Shown one piece after another: positions 16,149-23,145 of a stretch of DNA of 23,145 nucleotides. Below the pieces are notes generated by a model. It saw only the letters and a program-made list of their open reading frames with translations, made no database searches and was not told the origin of the DNA. Made by a program: the position numbers and the translations under genes. The number at the start of each line of letters is the position of its first letter. Within the stretch, counting starts at the first letter, position 1. Source of the stretch: CAVZLD01 sp964522605 (GTDB taxonomy: Bacteria; Planctomycetota; Planctomycetia; Pirellulales; Pirellulaceae); contig CAZFWV010000079.1 in assembly GCA_964522605.1 (NCBI GenBank), forward strand, positions 1 to 23,145, given 5' to 3'.

Positions 16149-17947
16149 CGATTCGGGGTACCCCGCGAAGACGCGTCGGCCGTCGAGTTGTTATCCGATG
16201 AATCGGCCTCGATGGCGAAGACGTGCGTCTTATTGGAGATGAACAGGACGTTGTTGGCGACGATCGGGGTACTGTACACGGAGTTGCCCATGTTGATTTC
16301 GGCAATCGGTTCGTGTGGCTCACTCGTCAGTCGGAACACGGTCACATCACCGTCCTCATCGCCGATGTAGACCTTCCCATCGACGATCAGGGGAGATCCC
16401 CAGGCTGCGGCGAGCATATCATAGGTCCAGTGTACCTTGCCGGTGGTTGCGTCCAGACAGTGGAACAATCCGCTGAAGTCGGAGATGTAAAGCAGGTTGT
16501 CCTTGATCGCGACCGTTCCACAACTGCGATGCATGATCTCTTCGAAGTCGAATTCTCCGTCGTCATTTTGATCGGAGCGATCATAGTGCCAGAGGACGGC
16601 AGAATTCGGATTATCGATGGCGACTTCGCCTTTCTCGGGTTCCACCGCCTGCAGGCGTCGGTGGGGAATCGGAGTGGATCGGTCTTCCACACTCACCGCG
16701 AGTTCGGGACTCACGTCACCTCGGCGCGTCGGATCGATGCACCAGAGGTGGCCGACACCTTCCCCGTGTTCCGGGTCCTGGCCGACGGCGACGTAGACTC
16801 GACCTTCGTAAATGACGGGGGTGGCGATGATGTTGTTGCGCGTTCCTCGCCCGCCCAGAATCCACTTCGACTCCTTCGGGTTTGCGTCGAACTTCCAAAG
16901 CAATTCCGGCTTGCCGTCCTTGCCGCGATCGCAGCGGAAACTGTAGACCCAGCCGTCGCCGGCACCAAAAATTACCTGCGGCACTCCTCCGAGTTCTCCC
17001 ACCGTGGGAGAAGACCATTGCCCGTGCAGAATGTTTTCTCCTGGCGAGCTGTCGGTCCAATAGAGTTCGCCCGTGTGCTTGTTCAGGCAAATGAAACTGG
17101 GTGCATCCAGCGCCGGCAGGTTGATATGCGATTCGTCGACACCGTTGGAGGTGTTGACCAGCAGCAGATCGCCCCAGGAGGTGACGGAACAGGATGCCAT
17201 GTTGTGCTGAGAGACGCCGAGTTCCTGCATCATATTAAATCGCCATACGACGTCGGCTTCGTTCTTATCGACCACGGTTTCGTCCTGAACCGGTCCGTCG
17301 TTTTCGTCATCGTGGAAGCCTTCCGGATCCAGGCAGAGCACTTCCCCTCGACTGCTGACAAACCAAAGTCGATCCCCTTCGACGAGCGGCGCGCAGCAGA
17401 TCCCCTGCAGCGGCCAATCGTGAACTCGTCCCGTCGGGAGCTTCTCACTGGAGTGCTGCCAGAGGAACTGGCCGTCCGACTCGCGAAAACAGAGCAGGCA
17501 ACCTAGATCGACGCTGTCCGGATACCGCTTCAGGTAACCAGCACCGTTATTCGTGCCGACATACACGCGTCCTCCCGCGACAACCGGATTGCCGTACGTT
17601 TGGCTTCCCACTCGCGCTACCCATTTGATGTTTTGTGATCCCTCGCGTGACCACTCACCAGTTCGGCGGTCGATCTTTCCGACCTCCCATTCCGCGGGAA
17701 TATCCTCGCCGAGCGGCGTGTTGTTGCGTTGCGGGCTGCCTCCCCATTGCGGCCAATCCCGGTTCGCAGGTTCCGCGACTGCGGGTGCCGATCCGGATTC
17801 GTTCACATTTTGCGTAACTTGAGCGATGGCCTGCCAGGAGGGACGTTCTCCCGGCAGAAACGTTACGGTCAACGTACCGAGCAGAAACGCGGCGGTCAGC
17901 GCGATGTACGTTCGGCCGCTTCGGTTGGAACTCGGGCGAGATGTCAT
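16145..17947 (-). CDS. Membrane-anchored PQQ-type beta-propeller protein with EF-hand-like loop
   Basis: 600 residues from the ATG at 17947 (GAGG about 11 bases upstream). This start exposes a signal peptide or anchor (about 13-30, YIALTAAFLLGTLTVTFL); the open frame continues upstream to 18196, but without coding character. The rest is a series of propeller blades of the PQQ/BamB type, recognisable by repeats such as GNPVVAGGRVYVGTNN, ATPVIYEGRVYVAVGQD, GSPLIVDGKVYIGDEDGDV and STPIVANNVLFISNKT. Within one loop, DQNDDGEFDFEE (residues 459-470) fits a 12-residue EF-hand calcium site. No PQQ-dehydrogenase catalytic signature is seen, so this is more likely a binding or scaffold protein than an alcohol dehydrogenase. 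It lies 76 bases after the lipoprotein propeller gene and overlaps the pseudo-receiver gene. Confidence 0.9.
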   Translation of the reverse strand: MTSRPSSNRSGRTYIALTAAFLLGTLTVTFLPGERPSWQAIAQVTQNVNESGSAPAVAEPANRDWPQWGGSPQRNNTPLGEDIPAEWEVGKIDRRTGEWSREGSQNIKWVARVGSQTYGNPVVAGGRVYVGTNNGAGYLKRYPDSVDLGCLLCFRESDGQFLWQHSSEKLPTGRVHDWPLQGICCAPLVEGDRLWFVSSRGEVLCLDPEGFHDDENDGPVQDETVVDKNEADVVWRFNMMQELGVSQHNMASCSVTSWGDLLLVNTSNGVDESHINLPALDAPSFICLNKHTGELYWTDSSPGENILHGQWSSPTVGELGGVPQVIFGAGDGWVYSFRCDRGKDGKPELLWKFDANPKESKWILGGRGTRNNIIATPVIYEGRVYVAVGQDPEHGEGVGHLWCIDPTRRGDVSPELAVSVEDRSTPIPHRRLQAVEPEKGEVAIDNPNSAVLWHYDRSDQNDDGEFDFEEIMHRSCGTVAIKDNLLYISDFSGLFHCLDATTGKVHWTYDMLAAAWGSPLIVDGKVYIGDEDGDVTVFRLTSEPHEPIAEINMGNSVYSTPIVANNVLFISNKTHVFAIEADSSDNNSTADASSRGTPNR

Positions 17948-18023
17948 CTTAATTTGTGCCTCGGAAGAAAAAGGAACGTGCGTGGGCCAAACCGACTGCC
18001 CACGAGAAAAAACCCGCCCCGCT

Positions 18024-20870
18024 TCAATTCGCGGTGACGCGGATGTTGTCCAAAAAAATCTCGGCGTTGCTTGCATTGCCGAACAGGCCCGGACTGCCAG
18101 ACAGGTTGGGGACCTCGTCACTGGCTTCCAGAATCCACTCTTGCGGTTCCGGTTGCTCGCGCGGCCAGACTTTGGCTCGCAGCATGGCCTTCCCACCTTC
18201 CACGGCAGCCCGGAACTTCATCGTATACCAGCGGTCAGGTTGCCAATCAAAGTCGATCGTCTGGGCCATCCGAAGTTGCGGGTCCCAGGAGCGGATCTGC
18301 AACCGTTGATGTTCGCCTTGCAGATCGAGCGTGTACCCCTGAGCAAGTAGGCCAATGTCCGGCATCTGACCATCCTTGATTGCGCCGCGGACGTCCGCCT
18401 GGATGGTATAGTCGTGCAAGTCCGAGGGGCCGAACCAACAGCGACTGCGCGTCCCCTTCGGCAGTGTGGCGATCTTGGTCATCACCCCATTGCCTTGAAG
18501 AGATCGTTCGCCTTGGGCAACGATCAGGCGAATCCCGACGTTCGGTACCTCTGCCCATTCCCGCCGGGCGAGTACGCCTTGCTTCACCAAGATCTCGAGT
18601 GCTGGTTCCATCTGCTGCTTCGCCTGATCCAGTGAAGTCACACTGGTTCGCAGAAATCGCTGCAGATCGGTCCATCGTTGCTGAGGCGTGCTGTTGTCGT
18701 AGGTCTGGACGGGGCGCTGGGTGTTTGTAAACGCGCTCTGGAAGTAGATGTAGAGCTGGGCCGCCGTCGGATTGGCCTGCTGCAATTCCTGCAGCAGATC
18801 ATCATCGAGAATGATATGCCGATACCGGGCTCCCACCCAGGGGATCGGAACCTGATTGTCGTCGAAGGAAAAACTCCAGGGCAGGGCAGCGACCGCGCGA
18901 ACGCGCGCCTGACCTTCCAAGTCACCGACTCGTGCGCTTACGATTGTGGCCGCATGCGGGGAATTCGATGCCGCCGTGAATTGGCCCGTTTTGGAGATTT
19001 GCCCTGGACCGTCGAGGGAATACTCGGCCTGCTCCGCCGTTTTCAGCAACTGACCTCGAGCATTGAACAATCGCACCGTGAACTGTTGAGATTGACCCGG
19101 TTGCAGCAAGACCTCCGCGGGCACCAGCTGGACATGGGCCGGTTGGGAATCGTCGGAAACCGACGGCTCGGCAGGTGGTGCCTCGGGTGTGATGACACCG
19201 GGAGTCTTTTGGGGATCTTGCAGACAATAAAGCGCTCCCGTGGTCTGCAGATAGATTCGACCGTGGGAGCAACTCGGAGATCCTTGACATTCTTCCCCCT
19301 GTGGCATCCGTCCCTTGCTGACCACCTCCACTTCACCTTGCTCACTTGGACGATAAATGGCCCATCGCCCGTTCGATTCGAAGGCGTAGATCTTGCCATC
19401 GGCCTGCAGGGGGCTGGAGTGCATCATCCGGCCGAGCGCCACTCGATCGCCGACCTGTTCGCCGGACTCGGCGTTGAATACGCGAAGCTTCGCGCCGTCG
19501 TCGAACACCCAGAGTTGGTCGCCCACGGGCGCCGGCTGACTTCGTCCGGCGGTCAAACCGTCAATTCGCCAAGCCTCGGCGGTCTCCGTGATTTCCGCTC
19601 CCAGTTCTGCTGGGGCTTTTGCGGTATCGATGGCCACCAAGGCACCCATCGTCGTGCCGACCAGGTTCTCTTCGCTGTGTCCGGCGTAGACACGTGGGCC
19701 GACAACGAGTGGCGGTGCGTTTACGCCACGTCGTGAGAGCATGTATTCCCAGATCGGGCGACCGGTTCGCGGTTGAAAGGACCAGACCGAACCATCCCCG
19801 GATCCGAAGACGAGCGACATCTGTTGGTTGAGAACGGTCAGTGTCGGGCTGCTGTAGGTCGTGTCCTCCGGTAACTCCCGCGTGCCGTTGAACCAGACGA
19901 CGTCTCCCGTTCGTTTATCAAAGGCAATCATCCGATGCGCGGGCTTCGCCATATCGCCCCAGCCGATGATCACCGCGCTGACGATGACGAGATCATCACA
20001 GATGACGGGGAAGTTCGTCCGCCCGCCATACGTGCTCAGCAGGCCGAATCGCTCATGAAGCGGAACGGACCAGCGCGTCTGTCCGGTGCGTGCATCGATA
20101 CACTGAAAATAGCCGCAGACACCCTGGGCGAAGATCGTGCCCGTTTCTGGATCGCCCACGCATGCGGACCAGCCGACGCGCGTATCGGGCACGTCCGACA
20201 GATACACGTTGAAGCGGTTCTCCCAGATCGTCTCTCCCGTCTCCGCGTTCACGCAGACCACACGCTCTCCCTCTCGCGAGGTTCCTGGCTCGGCCCGAAG
20301 TAAAACGTAAAGTCGGCCGTCCATCACGATCGGTGTGCTGCGTCCCCCCAGATCGGACCGTTTCCACAGGACATTCCTGTCGGGGCCCCCTTCGGGATCA
20401 AAGTCGTCGATTAACCCCGTCTCGTACGAGATTCCGTCATAGCGTGGACCACGCCAGAACACCCAGTCCAACGGATCTTCGGGAATCGGTGTCTCGGCGC
20501 TCGACTGCGCAATCAGGCGAGTTTCGTACTCAGACGCCGACCGGTCGACGCCGGCCGCAATCGACTCCGTCGCAGAGGCCGCTGCGGACGTGGAGGAGGT
20601 TGAGTTTGGGCCCGGCGCATCGGGCGGCGCTCCCGACGGGGTGCAGGCCGTCAAGCCGAGCATGCCGGTCACCAAGACGCTGGCGATCCAAGAGACTGGG
20701 GTCAAGAGAGGCGAGTTTGTCGTTGAGGCTGCCTCTGCCGAAGCGGCTTGTTCGTCCGGTGCGATGCTGGCAGTGCGGGGAATCGCCGCGGCGGTTGCTC
20801 GTGCCGTGTTCCGCGATGCAGAGAAGGAAACGCGATCGATTCGCTCAGCTGTAGTCGTCAAACCATTCAT
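18024..20870 (-). CDS. Large lipoprotein: PQQ-type propeller, Ig-like and concanavalin-like domains
   Basis: About 948 residues from the ATG at 20870, which lies inside the end of the cupin gene. The start is uncertain: the lipobox LTAC (Cys76) after a hydrophobic run (VSWIASVLVTGMLGLTAC) is unusually far from this ATG, so a later start such as the TTG near 20705 is possible. From about 110 to 570 there are propeller blades (STPIVMDGRLYVLLRAE, FPVICDDLVIVSAV, HSSPLQADGKIYAFESNG). About 580-665 looks like a bacterial Ig-like domain (VLLQPGQSQQFTVRLFNARG, then LDGPGQISKTGQFTA). The last 160 residues resemble a LamG or 3-keto-disaccharide-hydrolase-type jelly roll (TIQADVRGAIKDGQMPDIGLL, then WYTMKFRAAVEGG and SPGLFGNASNAEIFLDNIRV). 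It is probably attached to the periplasmic side of a membrane. Substrate and activity are unknown. Confidence 0.88.
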   Translation of the reverse strand: MNGLTTTAERIDRVSFSASRNTARATAAAIPRTASIAPDEQAASAEAASTTNSPLLTPVSWIASVLVTGMLGLTACTPSGAPPDAPGPNSTSSTSAAASATESIAAGVDRSASEYETRLIAQSSAETPIPEDPLDWVFWRGPRYDGISYETGLIDDFDPEGGPDRNVLWKRSDLGGRSTPIVMDGRLYVLLRAEPGTSREGERVVCVNAETGETIWENRFNVYLSDVPDTRVGWSACVGDPETGTIFAQGVCGYFQCIDARTGQTRWSVPLHERFGLLSTYGGRTNFPVICDDLVIVSAVIIGWGDMAKPAHRMIAFDKRTGDVVWFNGTRELPEDTTYSSPTLTVLNQQMSLVFGSGDGSVWSFQPRTGRPIWEYMLSRRGVNAPPLVVGPRVYAGHSEENLVGTTMGALVAIDTAKAPAELGAEITETAEAWRIDGLTAGRSQPAPVGDQLWVFDDGAKLRVFNAESGEQVGDRVALGRMMHSSPLQADGKIYAFESNGRWAIYRPSEQGEVEVVSKGRMPQGEECQGSPSCSHGRIYLQTTGALYCLQDPQKTPGVITPEAPPAEPSVSDDSQPAHVQLVPAEVLLQPGQSQQFTVRLFNARGQLLKTAEQAEYSLDGPGQISKTGQFTAASNSPHAATIVSARVGDLEGQARVRAVAALPWSFSFDDNQVPIPWVGARYRHIILDDDLLQELQQANPTAAQLYIYFQSAFTNTQRPVQTYDNSTPQQRWTDLQRFLRTSVTSLDQAKQQMEPALEILVKQGVLARREWAEVPNVGIRLIVAQGERSLQGNGVMTKIATLPKGTRSRCWFGPSDLHDYTIQADVRGAIKDGQMPDIGLLAQGYTLDLQGEHQRLQIRSWDPQLRMAQTIDFDWQPDRWYTMKFRAAVEGGKAMLRAKVWPREQPEPQEWILEASDEVPNLSGSPGLFGNASNAEIFLDNIRVTAN

Positions 20871-21237
20871 CCTTCGGATCAAATTTTGGTAGGACTAGGA
20901 TTAACACGCGCATCCGGCCAATCGCGCGGTGGCGAACTCCGGGTCGAATCAGGACGCACATCCCCGGTCGAACGGAGAGCACTTCCTCATCCAGTTGTAA
21001 GGCGGCACCGGGGGCACACTCCAGGATGTAATACGTCTCCGTCAGACGCTTGTGGAAGTGCAGGCGGGCATCGGCCGCGATTTCCGTGACGTGAACCGTT
21101 CCCGGAAAATCGTCGACCTCCGTAAACGCCCGGCGCGCCAAACCGCACGGGCACGGAACGGCGGGGAGTTGATCGAAATCAACGACCTCGTAACGGCGAC
21201 CCGTCGCCTCCGTTCTGCCCGAGCGATTGATGTCCAT
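20845..21237 (-). CDS. Single-domain cupin protein
   Basis: 130 residues from the ATG at 21237; in-frame starts at 21261 (ATG) and 21294 (TTG) are also possible, and none has a clear ribosome site. The first cupin motif is LHFHKRLTETYYIL (His60, His62, Glu67) and the second is GMCVLIRPGVRHRAIG (His103), giving the usual His/His/Glu/His metal site. Three Cys (29, 31, 74) are present. Small cupins include sugar isomerases, dioxygenases and sensors, so the reaction cannot be told. Its last 26 bases overlap the start assigned to the large lipoprotein, making it the first gene of a four-gene operon. Confidence 0.85.
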   Translation of the reverse strand: MDINRSGRTEATGRRYEVVDFDQLPAVPCPCGLARRAFTEVDDFPGTVHVTEIAADARLHFHKRLTETYYILECAPGAALQLDEEVLSVRPGMCVLIRPGVRHRAIGRMRVLILVLPKFDPKDEWFDDYS

Positions 21238-21720
21238 GGGTGGGGTCACGTCGCGGCACATTGGGTATGGACCGGGAACGGGCGACCCGGACAATCAGGA
21301 TACTTTACCAGACGACCCGCGAACCGGCCACTCGATTCCTCGACGGTTTCCCCCAAACCAGGTGGTTCAGAAGGTGGCGATACACAGATCCTCAAGCTTC
21401 CTGAGACGGAAACGGGACCCCTAATTCCCCTTTCCTCGCGTTCGGACAGTCCCGCCGGGGCTTGGAATCGTGGTTCGGTTTGAGGACCCCGGGGTTGCGA
21501 TCCTTTGAAGTTGTACCGGGCCGGACATTGGTCCATCTCGTGGACGTCGGGCGTTCGCAACCGCCCGGATGGCCGAAGAACCGGCAGCAGTTCTCCAGCT
21601 TATAACGCCGTCAGTTCTTGCGCAACAGTCGAGGTAAACCAAGTGGTGTGAACTAATTCAAGAACCTCAAGCAGTTCAAACTGACACGCCGATACGGTAT
21701 CTGTCGAATGGGAATCTACC

Positions 21721-21795
21721 GTGCCCCCAGGGCACATTGCAGCATCGGCATCCCGGTTTGGTCCAAACGGGCCAAGGAGTGGCTCGGCCGGAGCC
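21721..21795. repeat. Two short perfect hairpins in the long spacer
   Basis: GTGCCC-CCA-GGGCAC at 21721-21735 and GGCTC-GGCCG-GAGCC at 21781-21795. They may be operators or transcript structures; no protein could be assigned. Confidence 0.4.
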
Positions 21796-21869
21796 GATGC
21801 GACCGTTGATCTGAACTGCGGGTTTCGACCCACCTTCCCCAACAGTCCTACCCTTTGCCTTCACGCCCC

Positions 21870-21900
21870 GAAAAGCGTTTTCCCTGAACGAACATCGTTC
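21870..21900 (+). promoter_or_regulatory. Paired short stem-loops in the leader of the Cys-rich gene
   Basis: GAAAA-GCG-TTTTC (21870-21882) and GAACGA-ACA-TCGTTC (21886-21900) follow each other with 3 bases between, about 95 bases before the start codon. Both are perfect and have 3-base loops. They could be binding sites for dimeric regulators or folded leader RNA. Confidence 0.45.
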
Positions 21901-21993
21901 GACGCTCAACCGTTTCCTACGTGAGACGACTTGTGTGTTGATTGTTTGGGAAGCGACAGCCTGCACGTTCTAATTCGAAGGAGACCTCGGTCG

Positions 21994-22908
21994 ATGAAGT
22001 GGAACCTCTATCTCGGGACTCTTGTGCTCGCCTTGGGTTTGTCGACCCAGAGCTTCGGGTTTGAGCTACTCAACCGAATGCTCGGCGCGAGTGGAACTTA
22101 CAACGGTGGCTGTTGCGATACGGCATGCTGCGATGCTGCCGATCCCAGCTGCTGTGCACCGGCTTGTGAACCAGCCTGTGGCGCGGCCGCATGTGCGCCC
22201 AGTTGCTGCGACACAGCGGCCTGCTGCGGCAAGAAGCGCTGCGGTGGCTTGCTGTCCGGATTGCTCTCGAAGCACCGTTGCAGCAGCAGCTGCGACGCCT
22301 GCTGCGAACCGGCTTGCGGCGCGGCCGACGCCTGCTGCGAACCGGCTTGTGGCGCCGCGGATCCGTGCTGCGATGTCGCATGTGACGCAGGTTGTGGTAA
22401 GAAGCGCTGCGGTGGCTTGCTGTCCGGATTGCTCTCGAAGCACCGTTGCGGCAGCAGCTGCGACGCCTGCTGCGAACCGGCTTGCGGTGCGGCCGACGTC
22501 TGCTGTGATCCGACATGTGGCGCGGCCAGCGCCTGCTGTGATCCGGCTTGCGGTGCTGCGGATGTTTGCTGCGACATGGGCTGTGACTCCGCGGGTTGCT
22601 GCGGTGGTCACAAGTTGTTCAAAGGTGGTCTGCTGGGTCGCCTGCTCAACCACAAGAAGCATGGCCTGCTGGGCTGCGACAGTGGTTGCGATGCGTGCTG
22701 CGATCCCGCTTGCGGTTCCCCGGTGATCTGCGATCCGTCGTGTGGCGCCGCCAATGGTTGTGCGGCTCCGGTGATGGCTCCCCAAGCACCGGCCATGCAG
22801 CCGACGCCGGCTTCGGAAGATGCCGCCGCTCCAGTGGATCCGTCCGCCAAGAGCGTGCAGAAACTGCGTGTTCGAAATGCGAGCCACGTGATTCGTTACG
22901 GCCGCTAA
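21994..22908 (+). CDS. Secreted Cys-rich repetitive protein, possible cell-envelope component
   Basis: 304 residues from the ATG at 21994, with AAGGAGA 9 bases upstream and a clear signal peptide (MKWNLYLGTLVLALGLSTQSFGF). The in-frame codon at 21931 has no ribosome site. The mature chain has about 51 Cys, roughly one residue in six, mostly as CC pairs in units like CDACCEPACGAAD. Three segments break the pattern: KKRCGGLLSGLLSKHRC twice (about 80-96 and 136-152) and a looser version HKLFKGGLLGRLLNHKKHG (about 209-227). These look like short amphipathic helices with basic ends. The C-terminal 45 residues are Pro/Ala-rich, then basic (KLRVRNASHVIRYGR). Planctomycetes are known to have Cys-rich cell-wall proteins; this one probably forms disulfide networks outside the cytoplasm. 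Metal binding is an alternative. The exact role is not known. Confidence 0.88.
   Translation: MKWNLYLGTLVLALGLSTQSFGFELLNRMLGASGTYNGGCCDTACCDAADPSCCAPACEPACGAAACAPSCCDTAACCGKKRCGGLLSGLLSKHRCSSSCDACCEPACGAADACCEPACGAADPCCDVACDAGCGKKRCGGLLSGLLSKHRCGSSCDACCEPACGAADVCCDPTCGAASACCDPACGAADVCCDMGCDSAGCCGGHKLFKGGLLGRLLNHKKHGLLGCDSGCDACCDPACGSPVICDPSCGAANGCAAPVMAPQAPAMQPTPASEDAAAPVDPSAKSVQKLRVRNASHVIRYGR
22231..22504 (+). repeat. In-frame direct repeat of about 106 bases inside the Cys-rich gene
   Basis: 22231-22336 and 22399-22504 are nearly identical (only a few differences), with a 168-base period that is a whole number of codons (56). The near-identity at DNA level, including third positions, points to a recent duplication or gene conversion. 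A smaller tandem copy of the CCEPACGAAD unit lies between. Confidence 0.8.
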
Positions 22909-22910
22909 AG

Positions 22911-22933
22911 CCAACTGAGTGAATTTCAGTTGG
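22911..22933 (+). repeat. Stem-loop directly after the Cys-rich gene
   Basis: Perfect 8-bp arms CCAACTGA / TCAGTTGG with a 7-base loop, beginning 3 bases after the stop codon. It may protect the 3' end of the transcript together with the following hairpin. Confidence 0.55.
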
Positions 22934-22941
22934 AGCAACCT

Positions 22942-22970
22942 GAGAGGTCACCCCCAGTGGGTGGCCTCTC
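22942..22970 (+). terminator. Terminator hairpin of the Cys-rich gene
   Basis: GAGAGGTCACCC pairs with GGGTGGCCTCTC (12 bp, one G-T wobble) around a 5-base loop. The following TGTATTTCC is only moderately T-rich, but the stem strength and position 33 bases after the stop codon support termination. Confidence 0.7.
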
Positions 22971-23050
22971 TGTATTTCCAGTCGATGTTTTGTCGCACGC
23001 ACCGCCCTCTGCAGGCCTAGCGCCGACGATTTACGGCAGGTGCGCCCAAC

Positions 23051-23123
23051 TCGTTTAACGGCAAGCCGAAGGCGTCGGCGAGTCTGCGACAGGAATCGAC
23101 GCCTTCGGCTTGCCGTTAAACGA
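23051..23123. repeat. Perfect 27-bp inverted repeat, probable dispersed element
   Basis: 23051-23077 and 23097-23123 are exact reverse complements around a 19-base spacer; the arms start TCGTTTAACGGC and contain AAGCCGAAGGCG. No gene lies within it. The form is that of REP/BIME- or MITE-like dispersed elements, or of a very strong hairpin. The remaining bases to the window end show nothing else. Confidence 0.8.
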
Positions 23124-23145
23124 ACCTCGCCTGGCGGCTGCGGGT

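Larger units (their letters stand above)
21238..21993. other. Non-coding region of about 750 bases between cupin and Cys-rich genes
   Basis: No convincing ORF on either strand; the open frames here have no ribosome site or coding pattern. It must hold the promoters of the divergent cupin operon and Cys-rich gene, but no -35/-10 pair could be named with confidence. It contains several short perfect hairpins, listed separately. Confidence 0.7.

Noticed and set aside
16223..17506. 427-codon open frame on the plus strand
   Set aside because: It is antisense to the propeller gene, whose blades are clear; the product has no recognisable domain and no ribosome site. Long shadow frames are common at this GC content.
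18678..19736. 352-codon open frame on the plus strand
   Set aside because: Antisense to the large lipoprotein gene; no motif, and the opposite strand has good domain evidence.
22231..22504. Repeats that could suggest a CRISPR array
   Set aside because: The repeats are in frame within a coding gene, have a long period, and the intervening sequence encodes the same Cys units.
22066..22938. 290-codon open frame on the minus strand, Ala/Thr/Arg-rich
   Set aside because: Its composition is simply the complement of the repeated Cys codons in the real gene, which has a signal peptide and a ribosome site.

Overview
The window looks like a scaffold from a Planctomycetota genome, probably metagenome-assembled, of Pirellulales-like character (inference from gene content; no marker gene was searched). 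The clues are high GC, two large PQQ-type beta-propeller proteins in one operon, an ECF sigma factor with a membrane anti-sigma partner, a small secreted protein with about 50 cysteines, a receiver-like protein without its phosphoacceptor Asp, and large intergenic inverted repeats. A 100-N scaffold gap at 15602-15701 is flanked on both sides by the same 55 bases.

Layout. 1-3702 (+): 3' part of a very large, probably secreted protein, perhaps a polysaccharide-degrading enzyme of the RIFT-barrel/PcRGLX type. 3879-5879 (+): secreted protein with two metallo-beta-lactamase-fold domains, neither of which has a full metal-ligand set. 6122-8075 (-): two-gene sugar operon, a TIM-barrel sugar isomerase/epimerase-like gene followed by a secreted aldose 1-epimerase. 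8293-9402 (+): membrane-anchored signal peptide peptidase SppA, overlapping at its end with the convergent next gene. 9385-12105 (-): ECF sigma factor, single-pass anti-sigma-like protein, a roughly 100-bp palindrome, then an exported protein with a Pro/Gly/Arg/Asp-rich tail. 12314-13384 (-): rlmN.

13533-15557 (+): M20-family aminopeptidase overlapping a 95-residue BFD-like [2Fe-2S] protein, then a hairpin leader and a small Lys/Ala-rich protein. After the gap, 15768-21237 (-) is a tight four-gene operon, in transcription order: cupin, 948-residue lipoprotein (propeller, Ig-like and lectin-like domains), 600-residue membrane-anchored propeller with an EF-hand-like loop, and a pseudo-receiver. 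The genes overlap or lie close together, which suggests coupled expression of an envelope-facing system. 21238-21993 is a non-coding leader region with several short hairpins. 21994-22908 (+) is the Cys-rich repetitive secreted protein, followed by two stem-loops and, at the window edge, a perfect 27-bp inverted repeat.

Housekeeping functions (RlmN, SppA, M20 peptidase, GalM) are confidently identified. The parts most likely to be undescribed are the cupin/propeller/pseudo-receiver operon, the sigma/anti-sigma/tail-protein cluster, the double MBL protein and the Cys-rich protein.
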